The position numbers and the translations under genes are program-made. The notes under the pieces are model-generated. The model searched no databases. It had not been told where the DNA came from and saw nothing but the letters and a program-made list of their open reading frames with translations. From Molossus alvarezi (lineage: Eukaryota; Chordata; Mammalia; Chiroptera; Molossidae), in assembly GCA_037176705.1 (NCBI GenBank), contig CM073885.1, forward strand, positions 160,570,290 through 160,634,289: a DNA stretch of 64,000 bases, written 5' to 3'. Shown piece by piece: positions 55,105 to 64,000 of the stretch. Positions within the stretch are counted from its first letter, which is position 1. Each line of letters opens with the position of its first letter.

Positions 55105-56935
55105 ACACTTCCTGAATTATGATAACTCGGAAAGAATAATATAAATCAGAGCTAAGGCCTTGGATTTGGGTTCCTGACTGTAAAGTGAAGGTCAGGTTGG
55201 GAGAGGCATGGAGGGAAATGAGTGGGATTTGCTCAGGGCTGATCGACTTAAGAGCATGGTGGTGGGATCTTGGCTATTTAGTTTTGTCTGGAGGAGGGGC
55301 TGGGGACCTATGGTGTTGTCCCAGTGTTCTTGCTGAAGGGAAACCTCAAAGCAGTTGTGGAAACATGGTGTCCTGAGCTGTTCTGAGGAATTCCCAGAAG
55401 TTGAAGACTAGTATTTCGCAGAGGGAAACTGACTACATCTGTGACCACCAGAGGTTCTGTCACAAATGAGAAGATTTGATACGGGTTTGTGGGGAAATTG
55501 TGGGAAGACTTATTTAATAATATTTTTCAAACTCAGGTAAACTATAGGAAAGAAAGCAGGGGAAAGGTGCAGAAACAGAGTGTTGCCTTAACACTAGGTG
55601 AGCTCTTTAGCAGAGTGAGGTTCTATCAGAGATTTCATGTAAGGCGAGGCAGCTGGTACAGAGAAGTAACCATTCTCTGTGCTCTGTAGTGTTGTGTGTG
55701 CATGGGGAGGTGGGACGGAGGCATGATTTGGTGACAGTAATGTTCCCTATGCATGGCAAAGTCTTGGGGTTCAGGGATGTGAAGAAAATCCCCTCTAGAG
55801 GCCATGAAATGCAGGAGTCTCTGGGCTGATTGTAGTGCTGTCCCTGCTACTGAGTCATAAATCCTTAGCAGTCCTTAGGATGAGAAATCTTAATGGGGAA
55901 TGCTGAGCTCTTCTGGGCTCTGGAGCATGTGTTGAGAAGTCTCTAAAAACAAGATAGACAAAATGTAGGTAGACCAGTTATCCATACCCTGGCTGGTTGT
56001 AGATACATGTAGTCTGGAAGATCTTTGTCGCTTCATTCTCTATTACCCTTTTTTGTTGTCAGTGCTGATTTATGTTACACCAGAGCTTCTACTAGGTACA
56101 GGCCTCCTCAGTGCCAGCCCTGGACTAAAGGGGCGGGATTGGGAACAGGATACGTTTCCTAATGTGGTGTAGGGGACCAGTTTGAAGCTTTGAAGATGGA
56201 CACGTCTGAGTTAGGCCCCAGTGTTGTGACCTCCAGCAAGTCGCAGAACCCCTGGCAGCTCTGGTACTCTCAGTTATGAGGTGAACTGAGTGAGATGTAC
56301 CTCCCACAGCAAGGCAAGGGCAAATGCAAGGTCACAAGGCCCTGAACACACAGTCCCTGACAAGGCTGGCCATGGTATTTAGGCTGTTGTGCCATTGCCC
56401 ATGGCTTTTGACCCTGCTCCACAGGATGCCTCTCCTTCAGCATACCCTGGCTTTGATATTAGAAATGGCATGTTTTATTCTATTTTGGGAACCAGATTTT
56501 GTTACAATAAATTATATTGGAGAGGGCGTGGCACTGGTGTAAGCTTTTCTTTGTTATTATATGAAATACAGCACACTCTGTGAGGATTAAAGCTAAAAGT
56601 CACATTTTATCCAGGTTTTTCAGGCCTTTGCACTTGATGCATGCTAATGAGTTTACAAAATCATACGGTCATATTATAAACTCCTGCAGTGTACATAATC
56701 AGCAGTTGTTTATGAATGTCTCAGGTAGATGTATTAAAATTCCCATGTCCTGGAGGAAGTTAAGCGAATTGGCCTTATCGTCCTTTAGATTCCTGTTGTG
56801 GTAGGAACATCAGTTATTCTGCACTCTTGGAATAGAAATATGCATCTTGGAAATACTAGATTGTCAGGCTTAGCGTACAACCTAGGTTATTCAGTTAACC
56901 TAGAAGAACTCCCATATTCTTGCCTGTGATATATA
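55105..56935. other. Putative intron DNA, no recognised feature
   Basis: 1.8 kb with slightly raised GC and several short open frames, none with a recognisable domain or paired splice sites that I trust. Confidence 0.4.
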
Positions 56936-56939
56936 ATAA

Positions 56940-57560
56940 TAAAAAATGTATAATACTATTTTTATTATTATCAACTAACAGTTCTTGAGTACTTTCTACC
57001 TGACAGGCGCTCTGCTCAGTGCTTTATGAGATTTCTTCATTCATTTAGCAAGTATTTAACAAATTTTCCTGTATACCAGGTGCTATGTATGCCAGACTCT
57101 GGAGGTATGTGAATAGGGCAGTGGGTAGGACTGACAAAATCCCTGCCTGCATGGAGTTTATATTCAAGGGAAGATGAGTATAAATAGATACATAGATAAT
57201 ATGATTCCAGGTAGTGACAGTGCTATAAGAAAAGTATATCATGTCAAGGGGCTGGAGTCTGGTGGGAAAGGAGGTGGTGTTCTTAATGAGGTGAGGCCCC
57301 TCTGATGAGAATTTGAGCTCTGAATGAAGGAAGAGTGAACCTTGCTCCCATCTGTCTGTGCAGAGGCAAGTGCACATATCAGCCCAGAGACTGGAGGAGA
57401 AGCTCCATCTTGAAAAATGCCAGGAAAGCCATGTGGATGGGGCTAGGTTGGGGGAAGATATGTGAGATGAGGTCCACGTGGGGGCTAAATTATGTGGAGC
57501 CTGTCACCCATGGTCTGGACTTAGCTGATGAGGAGACCATGGGATGGTTCTGAGCAGGGG
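56940..57560 (-). mobile_element. MIR fragment followed by L2 segment (both antisense)
   Basis: 56940-57035 (ACTAACAGTTCTTGAGTACTTTCTACCTGACAGGCGCTCTGCTCAGTGCTTTA) is reversed MIR. 57040-57560 (TTCATTCATTTAGCAAGTATTTAACAAATTTTCCTGTATACCAGGTGC, CCTGCCTGCATGGAGTTTATATTCAAGGGAAGA) is a long reversed L2. Confidence 0.8.
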
Positions 57561-57894
57561 TTGGTAGAGGTCAGATCCACCTTGCAGTTTGTGAATACTC
57601 CTCTGGCCTGGATTGTAGTGGTCTCTGCAGAGGAGCTGAGGATGGAAGCAGGAGGACCTATGGGAAGCTTTTGTGAGTTCCTGGGGATATTGTCAGCACT
57701 GGGATGCAACTGGTGAGAAGTAGTTGGATGCCTAATATATTTGGAAAATGAAACCATCAGTACTTGCTAATGGATTGGAGCTAATATGCAAGAGGGAACG
57801 CAATCGTGAGTGACACCTACATTTTCAGCCTTGGTACCTGGGTAAAGGGTGGTGCTACTTACTGATATGGGAAACCTGGGGGAAGATTATATAA

Positions 57895-58045
57895 TGATGT
57901 TCACAACAGCCTCTGATCTTAATACTGTTATGATTCCCATTTCTCAGAGGTGGAAACCGAGAGTTAGAGAAGTAGGAAGTTTGACCTAGGAAGAAAGTCA
58001 GGATTAGTACCCAACCTAGTTCTTGCCCAAGCTTTGTGTTCTCAA
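57895..58045 (-). mobile_element. MIR SINE fragment (antisense)
   Basis: GATTCCCATTTCTCAGAGGTGGAAACCGAGAGTTAGAGAAGTAGGAAG is a decayed reversed MIR core. Confidence 0.65.
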
Positions 58046-58134
58046 CAGTTTTTGCTATACTCTGGAAAATATCTGAATTTATCGTAACAAATTGGCATTA
58101 AAGTAACCTGTGCAAACACATCGTTTTTGTTTTA

Positions 58135-58440
58135 GTACAGCTTTATTGAGAAATAATTTATATACTGTATAGTTCACCCATTCTATGTGTGCTGTTCCAT
58201 TATTTTTAATAAATTTGTGCTGTGAACAACCATCACCCCAATTCAGTTTTAGACTTTGTAGTAAACTTTTGTTCCTGCTCCCCATCTTGGGCAACCACTA
58301 ATCTTCTGTGTCTTGAGTTTTACCTTTTGTAGAAAAATTTCAAATACATAGAATCATACAATATGTGTCCCAGCTTTGTTCACTTCGTAGAATGTTTTTG
58401 AAGTTTATTCATTGTTGCACAACACATCTGCTTTTAAGGA
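58135..58440 (-). mobile_element. Old L1 3' UTR (antisense)
   Basis: ACAGCTTTATTGAGAAATAATTTATATACTGTATAGTTCACCC, GTGAACAACCATCACCCCAATTCAG and CATAGAATCATACAATATGTG match reversed L1M 3' UTR. Confidence 0.85.
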
Positions 58441-58519
58441 ACATTCTTTGCCCTTGTCAGAAAGAGGTACTCTGTGGGCTGATGAAAATTATTTCCACTG
58501 AGATGGGCCTTGAGATGAT

Positions 58520-58735
58520 AAAAATAATAGCTGGCATTTACTGTAATGCCAGGCATGATTTCATTCATTATCTTCTGTGATCTTCCAGGTAATTCTATGA
58601 GGGAACTACCATTTATTAGTGTTTCACTAATGAGGAAAATAAAACATGGAGAGATTAAAAAGCTTGCCTAAGGTTATAAGAACTGGAATCAAACTTGGGC
58701 CTTCTCTCCGAGTTCCCTTAACTGCATCTATAAAA
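58520..58735 (-). mobile_element. MIR SINE (antisense)
   Basis: AATAATAGCTGGCATTTACTGTAATGCCAGGC, CACTAATGAGGAAAATAAAACATGGAGAGATTAAAAAGCTTGCCTAAGG and GAACTGGAATCAAACTTGGGC are reversed MIR. Confidence 0.85.
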
Positions 58736-58739
58736 CTTT

Positions 58740-59410
58740 GACTCCTTATCTTCAGAAGGGATCCCAGATGGAATAATCGACCTGCCAGGTAAATCTATAA
58801 TTGTTTAAGGAGAATTCTGTACTATAATTTGATTTTGGCATTGCCACATGGAAATTATGTGTCTTAAAGGGATCCATTTGTGAAGTAGCTTTCCTAGGTA
58901 TAATGTGAGAATGGCACCAAATGAAAAACGTGTAATTATGTCATTAGGCAGAGTTTGTGTGTTAAATGTTATATTTACCTGAAATGCCGTTTTTGTACAA
59001 AGTGTCCCAAGGTTATTGCCTTATTAATGGATGGCATTTAATTAGGCATCATCCATTTTTCATGATGTTTATAAAGTTATGTCTTATATGAATACATTCT
59101 CTCCTCTTTGTAGCAATTCTGTAGTTAAATGATATTTTTTCCTATTCACATATAATTGTATTGGAAGATTTCATATTCTCTATTGCAGAAGAATTCTTTG
59201 TATATCATAAATATCTGAAAATTTGGAAAAGATTTTAAACACCTCATATCTTTCAGTCTGTTTAAAAAGATTATCAAATAGCTTGGTAAGAGCTAATTAT
59301 ATAATTTTAGCCATGCTGAGCGATAACCTCTTTGGAATAAGGGCTAACCTTACCCCAGTATTCTGCCCTTGGTCTCTGATAAGGCACTTTTTACTGGTAT
59401 CACAAGTTCC
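58740..59410. other. Putative intron DNA, no recognised feature
   Basis: AT-rich sequence with no named repeat or exon. Confidence 0.4.
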
Positions 59411-59414
59411 TGAC

Positions 59415-59673
59415 TTTTTTTTTTATCCTCACCCGAGGACATTTTTCCATTCTTTATTCAGACAGAGTGGGAGGGAGAGAGAGGAATAGAGAGAGAGAAA
59501 GAGAGAGAGAAACATTGACGTGAAAGAGACACATTGAGGGGCTGCCACCCGCACGACCCAACCAGGGCCGGGGACAAACTACAACTCAAGTACATGCCCT
59601 TAGTGGGAACCGAACCCGGGTCTCTCTGGACCGCAGGTCGATGCTCTAACCGCTGAGCCAAACTGGCCAGGGC
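59415..59673 (-). mobile_element. Full-length VES SINE in putative intron
   Basis: The minus strand runs from GCCCTGGCCAGTTTGGCTCAGCGGTTAGAGC to AGAATGGAAAAATGTCCTCGGGTGAGGATAAAA. It is close to the best-preserved copies. The TSD is not clear (TCCTGACTTTTT versus TCCAGACACTTT). Confidence 0.92.
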
Positions 59674-59679
59674 TCCAGA

Positions 59680-60910
59680 CACTTTAAAATGGAATTGTGG
59701 CATCATTAAATTAACCCTCTGAATGTAGTACATCTTTCATTTTTAGGAGTTTTTAAATGATAGTCCCAGTATCTAAGTTCAAAATAGCAAAAAAAAAAGA
59801 ACGGCTTTTTTATTTAAGAATATCTGGTTTTAAGAGTAAAAAATTATCAGTATTAAATTTTGATCTAAAAAGATTTCCTTCACATCTTTATTAATCTCTT
59901 TATATGGTTACAACCACTATGTTTTAAAGATGATTAATTAGTGAAATGCCAAGTCTTCAAAATTGGCTGAAGGGGACAACCGTTGTTCCAAACCCATTGG
60001 GCAATTTCAGGGAGCAGCAGGTTAAAAACCCTATGACTTGAACGAGTAGCTTTAGGAAAGTAGGATTTGGGGGTGAGGTAGAGAATTATAAAGTACAGTA
60101 AAGAAGCTGTATCTTTAGTTGCCCTAGGACTGTGTAAGTTGACTCTCTGTGCCCTGGCCTGGACAGCTGAGCAGGCCACCAGCATGCAGGGCTCAGAAGT
60201 TGGAAGCAGGTCCCACCATGTTTCATTTTACATTCCAGGCTTTATGAGCAGCACTAATCTTGAGGAAAGGGCATGTTATACTGGAAAGCCAAACCAAATA
60301 AATTATAATTGCAGGAGGTAAAAATTGATGGAGCTGTTTATGGAGCCTTTTACTTTGTATAAGTTATGCCTCAATTTTAAAAAAAGATAGAAACTGAACA
60401 AAACCAAAATGTTCCAGGGAATAGAGTTGCAGAGGTGGAGCACTGCCCGAGAATGCAAAATCCAAGTTGCCATTTGGGTGTTGCCCGTCTCTTTTCTTCT
60501 GTCTCCTATCACAGGTACCCTGCTTGCTTCAGATGCTCATTACCTGCTCAGAGCAGTGATTTTATGCTTTTACACGAATGGATTTCAGGTGAAACTTGAG
60601 GCTGCTAGAAGCCTATTGGCAAAGATTGCTGGCAGAGTAACCTGTAAATTACCTCTAGATTGTCTTAGGAACAGCTTCTTGTTCTGTCAACCATAAACCT
60701 TCTGAATCTTCTTACCTGAGAGTTTCCCTGTTGTGTGTGGAGCTGGGTGTCTGGGTATGTCCAGTTCCTGCTGATGGGCCCTGCCCTTTCATTTGGGGAG
60801 TGGCTGAATGTGCAGTTCCAGAACAGATATCAAGGGATGGGGAAGCCCGGGTATCTATAGAATCCCCATCTCCCCAGCATTGATTTCACCCCAATTGGTT
60901 TAAAAATACC
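59680..60910. other. Putative intron DNA with a possible cryptic exon
   Basis: No repeat could be named. 60515-60588 is flanked by an acceptor-like CTTTTCTTCTGTCTCCTATCACAG and a donor-like CAG before GTGAAA. No supporting protein family was recognised. Confidence 0.4.
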
Positions 60911-60919
60911 TTTTTACCA

Positions 60920-61420
60920 GTGTCTTCGAACTAGGATTTGAACAAAGCCCACACATTGCATGTGATTGTTACACCTCTTGAAGCTTTTTTTTTTTTTTTT
61001 TAACTCTAAAACACCTTTTTCCCTCACTCTTTTCTCCCCATGCTATTGATTTGTTGAAGAATCAGGTCAATGGTCTTGTAGGATGCCCCACATTCTGGAC
61101 TTGGCTGAGATAGTTTTCTCTTTAAACCTGTTCCACTAGTCTCTCTATTTCTATAAACAAGAAGATAGCACTACAGCCTGATTAGCTTCATTAGGCGAGA
61201 TTGCTTTGTTGGTGGTATTGTGTACTGCGTGTTTCATCATCTCAGGAATGTGTGTGGCTGCCTCCCTTGTAGTGATACTGAGGTTGATGGGTGGCAACTT
61301 GATCCCTTCATTGTAAATTTCCTCATCCACCATTCTCCCAATGTCTGTTTAGCATGCATTAAGGACTGTTGCCCGAAGTAATTATTTCATTAGAGCTTGT
61401 TGATTCTTCTCTCTTAATGA
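60920..61420 (-). mobile_element. Old L1 3' UTR (L1M class, antisense)
   Basis: GAACAAAGCCCACACATTGCATGTGATTGTTACACCTCTTGAAGC, TTGATTTGTTGAAGAATCAGGTCAATGGTCTTGTAGGATGCCCCACATTCTGGACTTGGCTGA and GATACTGAGGTTGATGGGTGG with CTTCATTGTAAATTTCC follow reversed L1M 3' UTR. A T run of 17 lies at 60985-61001. Confidence 0.75.
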
Positions 61421-61429
61421 GCATGTTAG

Positions 61430-62030
61430 TAGCGTTTGAGATGAAATTTAAACTGGCCAAGGTGTCAGAGAAAACGGTCAACATTGATGCAGCTTGGAGA
61501 CATCTAGAGAATTAATAGAGAGGCAAGGATTGGCCTGGCTTTATTCAGGCCAATTGGGAATACTTGAAATCACTAGAACTAATTACCATTTTTACAATCT
61601 TTTATGAATGTTATCATGTCAGGTTAATTTTATTATGTCTTGTTTAACAGTGACATTAAATTTTGTCTGTATATGCTAATTCTAATTGCTTACATAACTT
61701 GGATACCTGGCACCCACCTAAATTAAGAGATTAGGACATGGGGTTATAAAATAGAATTCCACGTGATGGTGGAGACCATAATACATTATTTTTTTCAGTA
61801 ATCATTTAAAATTTCCTGATATGTAAGGTCTTTTATGTTCTGTCTTTCCTTATAAAAGAAAAGGCAAGTCATTGATGAATTTAAAAACACAGGAGGAGAA
61901 TGATAAATCTGAAGTAGTTTTGTTTCTGTGCTGCCAAGATATGTATAAGAGAAATAGACCTCTAGTGGTAGCTTTCAACTTCATTGTTAAGGTAGGAAAG
62001 GATAGATTATTGCAGTGTTTCCAGCAGGAA
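61430..62030. other. AT-rich putative intron DNA with TAATT clusters
   Basis: Homeodomain-like TAATTACC, CTAATTCTAATTGC and TTAATTTTATTATG motifs cluster at 61575-61695. This could be a regulatory element but such motifs are expected by chance in AT-rich DNA. No repeat or exon was recognised. Confidence 0.3.
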
Positions 62031-62050
62031 GTAATTGGGAATCCCCTTTT

Positions 62051-62287
62051 TTTTTTTTATCCTCACTCGAGGACATTTTTTGATATTTTGTTCAGATAGA
62101 GTGGGAGGGAGAGAGAGAGAGAGAAACATCGATGTGAAAAGGACACATCGAGTGGTCGCCACCCACACGACCCAATCAGGGCCAGGGACAAACTGCAACC
62201 GAAGTATGTGCCCTTAGCGGGAACCGAACCCGGGTCTCTCCAGACCGCAGGCCATCACTCTAACCGCTGAGCCAAACCGGCCAGGGC
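62051..62287 (-). mobile_element. Full-length VES SINE in putative intron
   Basis: The minus strand runs from GCCCTGGCCGGTTTGGCTCAGCGGTTAGAG to AAATGTCCTCGAGTGAGGATAAAA. The TSD is TGGGAATCCCCTTTT (62036-62050) and TGGGAATCCCTTTT (62288-62301). Confidence 0.94.
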
Positions 62288-62684
62288 TGGGAATCCCTTT
62301 TAAAGGGGGGTGGTGATAGGAAATGAATTTAATTTATATATACTTCATCACTACTAGGCTGCATATAAACACACTCCACCAGCAATCTGATTTTGGGACA
62401 ACCTTAACATTTATAGGCCACTAGAATGAGAATAACTGATTCTTCCTATCATAGGCAGGCCTGCCTTTTACCCAGTGTGTTCCTAGAAACCATATTTTGA
62501 AAAGGATCGTCATATAGCAGGTTCTAGGATTCTTGTAGGCACAGCCTCATGATTAGGAGTTGTGTTTGTGACCACACACTTGTATTAAATAAATCTTGGC
62601 CATGACCAATGAGTCATAAAGAAAGTGTGAAAACCAGAAACTGAAAAGAATTTGAAATCATAAACTATATTGGGCAGTTGTTGA

Positions 62685-63000
62685 GCTTGGAGATGCCATA
62701 GAGATCAAGAGATCATTTAATCTAGACTCCTCATTTTTTGGTCAATAAGCCAATGCTCAGGTATGTTAACTAGCTTGCCTAAGACCACACAGTCAATTAC
62801 TAGTAGAGTTGAAACTAAAACTCATCCCAGAATGACAGCCACTAATACTTGACTGTTTCTGACACACATCCTAAATGTTTTACATGCATTATTGTTTCAA
62901 TCTTCACTCCGTGATGTAGGACTATAATTGTGTTTTACTGAGGAGGACACTGAGATACAGAGGCATCTAGTAACTTACCCAATATCACACAGAACTCAGA
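62685..63000 (-). mobile_element. Two adjacent MIR-family fragments (antisense)
   Basis: 62685-62835 (ATCATTTAATCTAGACTCCTCATTTTTTGG, TAGCTTGCCTAAGACCACACAGTCAATTACTAGTAGAG) and 62840-63000 (GTTTTACTGAGGAGGACACTGAGATACAGAGGCATCTAGTAACTTACCCAATATCACACAG) each cover a reversed MIR core. The core occurs twice, so they are separate insertions or a duplication. Confidence 0.75.
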
Positions 63001-63004
63001 TATA

Positions 63005-64000
63005 CTCAATACAGAGAATGTGTGCTTATTCACTCTATGGTACTGCCATTCACTTGACTCCTTTCTTCTCTTCTTCCTTCCTTTGTATTATTATTTTTCT
63101 TTATTATATCTTATTAAAGGAATGCCTTATTCCTAACAGTCCATAAACATTGCCTTTCCAGGGCCTTCCATGTACTCTAAAGATTTGTATTAAACTCACA
63201 AGCTTTAATTTATTGTACATAAATTATTTATTGGAAAGTGACACACTAGCTATGATAAATATTTAAATAATTAGTAATTTTGCTTGGCTTAGCATTTAAA
63301 AGAGCTTTTGGATGATAGATGATTTAGGACTCCTAATACATGTCTAGGTAGGTTTGAACTGATAGTTTCTTTCTTTGGTAAATACCCTATACCAACCTAA
63401 AGCTTTAAAAAAGAATTTCTTTGGTTCTTTTTTAAAAAATCACTACTTACCCTTTAAAATTGAAAACATCACCAAAAAACTGACTTGTGGGTCTGGAAAG
63501 CAAAAGTTTCTTACATGAGAGCCTCCTTGTCTCTTTTATCTTCTTCCTCTCTCTCCTCCTCCTCCTCCTCAGTCACATCCTGGGTAGTTTTATGGCAAAG
63601 GTTTCATAAAGGGCAAGTCTACTTTGGGGAGCAAGTGTGTGAAGGGTGATAGGCAGGGAACAATGGAGGTGAGAAATCAGCCCTTTGAACAGGATAAGGC
63701 ATTTGTGTTGATTTTCTGAGTGTTGGCAGCCTCTTCTTTCTTAAGACTAGTAGACTCACTTTTTTCTCTGTGCTGCCCACACAGCATGATGTGGGTGTCA
63801 CAGAGATGGTTATTAGACTCTATGATCTGCGTTAAATGAGTACACAGGGAGGGAAATGTGGACTCTGGTCAAATCCAGGGAAATCTCCACTTGGATATCT
63901 TGTACTCTGGTTCGTTGATGACTGAACAATTTGTGGTGAAGCAAAAATACAGTTGGCTTTGCAGCTATCAATGTATATATCCAAAGTAGGTTTTTGTTTG
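63005..64000. other. Putative intron DNA to window end
   Basis: A (CTC)n tract at 63541-63571 ends in CAG and looks acceptor-like, but no open frame with family resemblance follows. No named repeat was recognised. Confidence 0.4.

Noticed and set aside
63541..63575. Splice acceptor at CTCCTCCTCCTCAG
   Set aside because: A CTC microsatellite naturally mimics an acceptor; no open frame of known type follows.
1..64000. tRNA genes suggested by tRNA-like boxes
   Set aside because: All tRNA-like segments seen are heads of VES or MIR SINEs, followed by SINE bodies or poly-A and flanked by TSDs. They are not functional tRNA genes.
1..64000. CRISPR arrays, operons, prophage or bacterial defence systems
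   Set aside because: The sequence is plainly mammalian. No spaced direct repeats of uniform size occur, and simple repeats account for repetitive patches.
1..64000. Helitrons, as found in vespertilionid bats
   Set aside because: I looked for the typical TCCTATATAATAAAAGGCTAATATG-like start and a CTAG end with hairpin and saw none. This weakly argues against a vespertilionid source but is not decisive.

Overview
This window reads as nuclear DNA of a placental mammal, almost certainly a bat of the Yangochiroptera. The main evidence is 28 copies, on both strands, of a tRNA-derived SINE whose head reads GCCCTGGCCGGTTTGGCTCA. This is the VES-type SINE known from bats, and most copies have clear target-site duplications (TSDs). 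The rest of the landscape is typical of placental mammals: L1, L2, MIR, MaLR (MLT1-like) LTRs and pogo/Tigger DNA transposons. There are no operons, ribosome binding sites or dense coding. I found no convincing protein-coding exon of a host gene; long open frames are repeat relics, microsatellites or GC-rich chance ORFs.

Layout. Positions 1-11700 are gene-free DNA with scattered SINEs, L2, MIR, an old L1 3' end (8113-8830) and a Tigger element (7045-7485) holding a head-only SINE. Positions 11700-14732 hold a nearly complete half-L1 (HAL1-like) element on the minus strand: L1 5' UTR, decayed ORF1, then a direct jump to the L1 3' UTR with ORF2 missing. Positions 15-30 kb carry an LTR-like repeat, MIRs, a long CT microsatellite, an MLT1 LTR with a nested SINE, two L1 pieces and many SINEs. 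Positions 30-35.4 kb hold a CENP-B/pogo-like coding relic, an old L1 interrupted by a Tigger1-like element and an MLT1 LTR, a mosaic of Tigger termini, and a mariner-like MITE. Positions 37.4-39.6 kb hold an unusually long L2 copy that retains part of reverse transcriptase. Positions 39.8-47.2 kb hold L1 pieces (one with a 5' inversion, one full 3' end with TSD) and two MLT1 LTRs.

The only strong host-gene signal is a CpG island at about 50780-51725 on the plus strand. It has clustered GC boxes, a TATA-like element, a probable non-coding first exon (about 50965-51110) ending in a good splice donor, and a second good donor at 51724. Sequence from 51111 to the window end would then be first-intron DNA of an unidentified plus-strand gene. 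It holds SINEs, L2, MIR and L1 fragments and no recognisable coding exon.

Nothing here looks like a new gene system. The most informative features are about retroposon biology: the ORF2-less L1 derivative, recurrent head-only VES copies with TSDs, a micro-SINE of head plus tail, and several nested insertions that order events in time. Repeat family names come from recalled consensus features and were not checked by a search; edges of old repeats are approximate.
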